A stretch of DNA of 64,000 bases from Mugil cephalus (taxonomy: Eukaryota > Chordata > Actinopteri > Mugiliformes > Mugilidae). Below the pieces are notes generated by a model. The model had not been told where the DNA came from and ran no database searches. It saw nothing but the letters and a program-made list of their open reading frames with translations. Position numbers and translations under genes: made by a program. Of the stretch, positions 51,787 through 64,000 are shown one piece after another. The stretch is from positions 17,129,672 through 17,193,671 of the forward strand of contig NC_061782.1 in NCBI RefSeq assembly GCF_022458985.1, written 5' to 3'. How positions within the stretch are numbered: position 1 is the first letter of the stretch; every line of letters starts with the position of its first letter.

Positions 51787-51943
51787 GTATAATACAACTT
51801 ATCCCTACTGAGCCAACTGTGCTAAAAAGCTCAAATGACAAAAAAAGACATCATTAATTTTCTGTCAACACACATCCCTCTTTTGTCTGAACTTCTGTCC
51901 AAGCAGGTTAAAACAGTGTGACTCACACAAGGGTGTTACCAAG

Positions 51944-63472
<11,529 letters not shown>

Positions 63473-64000
63473 CTGGTCAAACACACACACACACACACAA
63501 ACACACGTTTTATGTCTCATAAACGACTCAGTTTTTTAATTTGTGTTCATGTTTCCATTTATCTTGAGGCTGCTGTGAAGTATCGGCGGTATGGCTCTTT
63601 CTCGACTTCGACATTTGCATGAATCAATTCAGTTGCCACAGATGAGCCGATGAAAACAGCAGGTCAGCCATCGTGTCGGTGGCGTCTCTTCGCTAATGCT
63701 GGGCTCAGACTTCAGGTTCCACTAAGGAGACACCCAGTCTGGACATCGCTCTATGCTGATGTGTGACCCAAATTTTCTGGTAATGCGAGGTGTTTAAATC
63801 CTTACTCGACACAATGGTGTCAGGCAACGGTAAACCTCCTAGCCCTTTAGGCTAATTTGACGAAGTATGATACAGATAACAAATCTGACAGCTGCAATAA
63901 CAGTCACCTGGTGTGGAGTCCTCATTTAAACCCGCGCTTCGGCTTTTTCTTTATGCAAAGTGTTATGACGCGGCAGAAAGTCGTTGCGCTGCACTCTCTG
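63473..64000 (-). other. pibf1 intron, right edge of window
   Basis: Has a CA run at 63481-63500 and no exon I can recognise. The upstream pibf1 exons must lie beyond 64000. Confidence 0.75.

Larger units (their letters stand above)
49578..51943. other. klf5 upstream region, between klf5 and pibf1
   Basis: The first 0.4 kb (49578-49960) is GC-rich and should contain the klf5 promoter and 5' UTR. No TATA box is convincing. A diverged direct duplication lies at 50044-50139 and 50584-50675, and a (TATC)n array at 51733-51786. A missing pibf1 terminal exon might lie in the last 0.7 kb. Confidence 0.6.

Overview
The window is nuclear DNA of a ray-finned fish, probably a percomorph teleost. It has compact multi-exon vertebrate genes with GT-AG introns, dense CA/GT and tetra/pentanucleotide microsatellites, Tc1-like and hAT-like fossils, and retroposon tails of types common in teleosts. 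The species call is inference; the gene calls rest on reading the exons by eye against remembered vertebrate proteins.

Four protein-coding genes are supported. (1) cog2, minus strand, bases 1-2800: the first six coding exons, with the 3' part outside the window. (2) pgbd5, plus strand, bases 3703-22932: a complete seven-exon gene, the domesticated piggyBac transposase, predicted at 544 residues. It is divergent from cog2 with about 0.9 kb between the two start codons. (3) klf5 or a klf5-like paralogue, minus strand, bases 43118-49577: four coding exons, 519 residues, three C2H2 fingers. (4) pibf1, minus strand, from 63472 down to about 51944: the last eight recognisable exons, with the 5' part outside the window. 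The gap from 28.7 to 39.8 kb holds no gene I can support.

COG2-PGBD5 and PIBF1-KLF5 are two neighbour pairs that sit on different human chromosomes (1q42 and 13q22). The window therefore spans a junction of two ancient blocks somewhere between 23 and 43 kb. The proteins do not form a pathway: COG2 is a Golgi tether subunit, PGBD5 a neuronal domesticated transposase, KLF5 a transcription factor and PIBF1 a centriolar-satellite coiled-coil protein.

The introns and gaps carry most of the unexplained structure. A Tc1-like fossil in cog2 is interrupted by a fold-back retroposon. A hAT-like fossil, a fold-back MITE and a cluster of a recurring ten-base motif lie in pgbd5 intron 1. A TTAA-flanked, piggyBac-type MITE lies in intron 5 of the piggyBac-derived gene itself. 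A 19-bp perfect hairpin lies in the probable pgbd5 3' UTR. A 1.3 kb element with TTAA-ended inverted termini lies in the klf5 3' region. A diverged direct duplication lies upstream of klf5, and a Tc1-like fossil lies in pibf1. I see no CRISPR array, operon, viral genome or tRNA gene.
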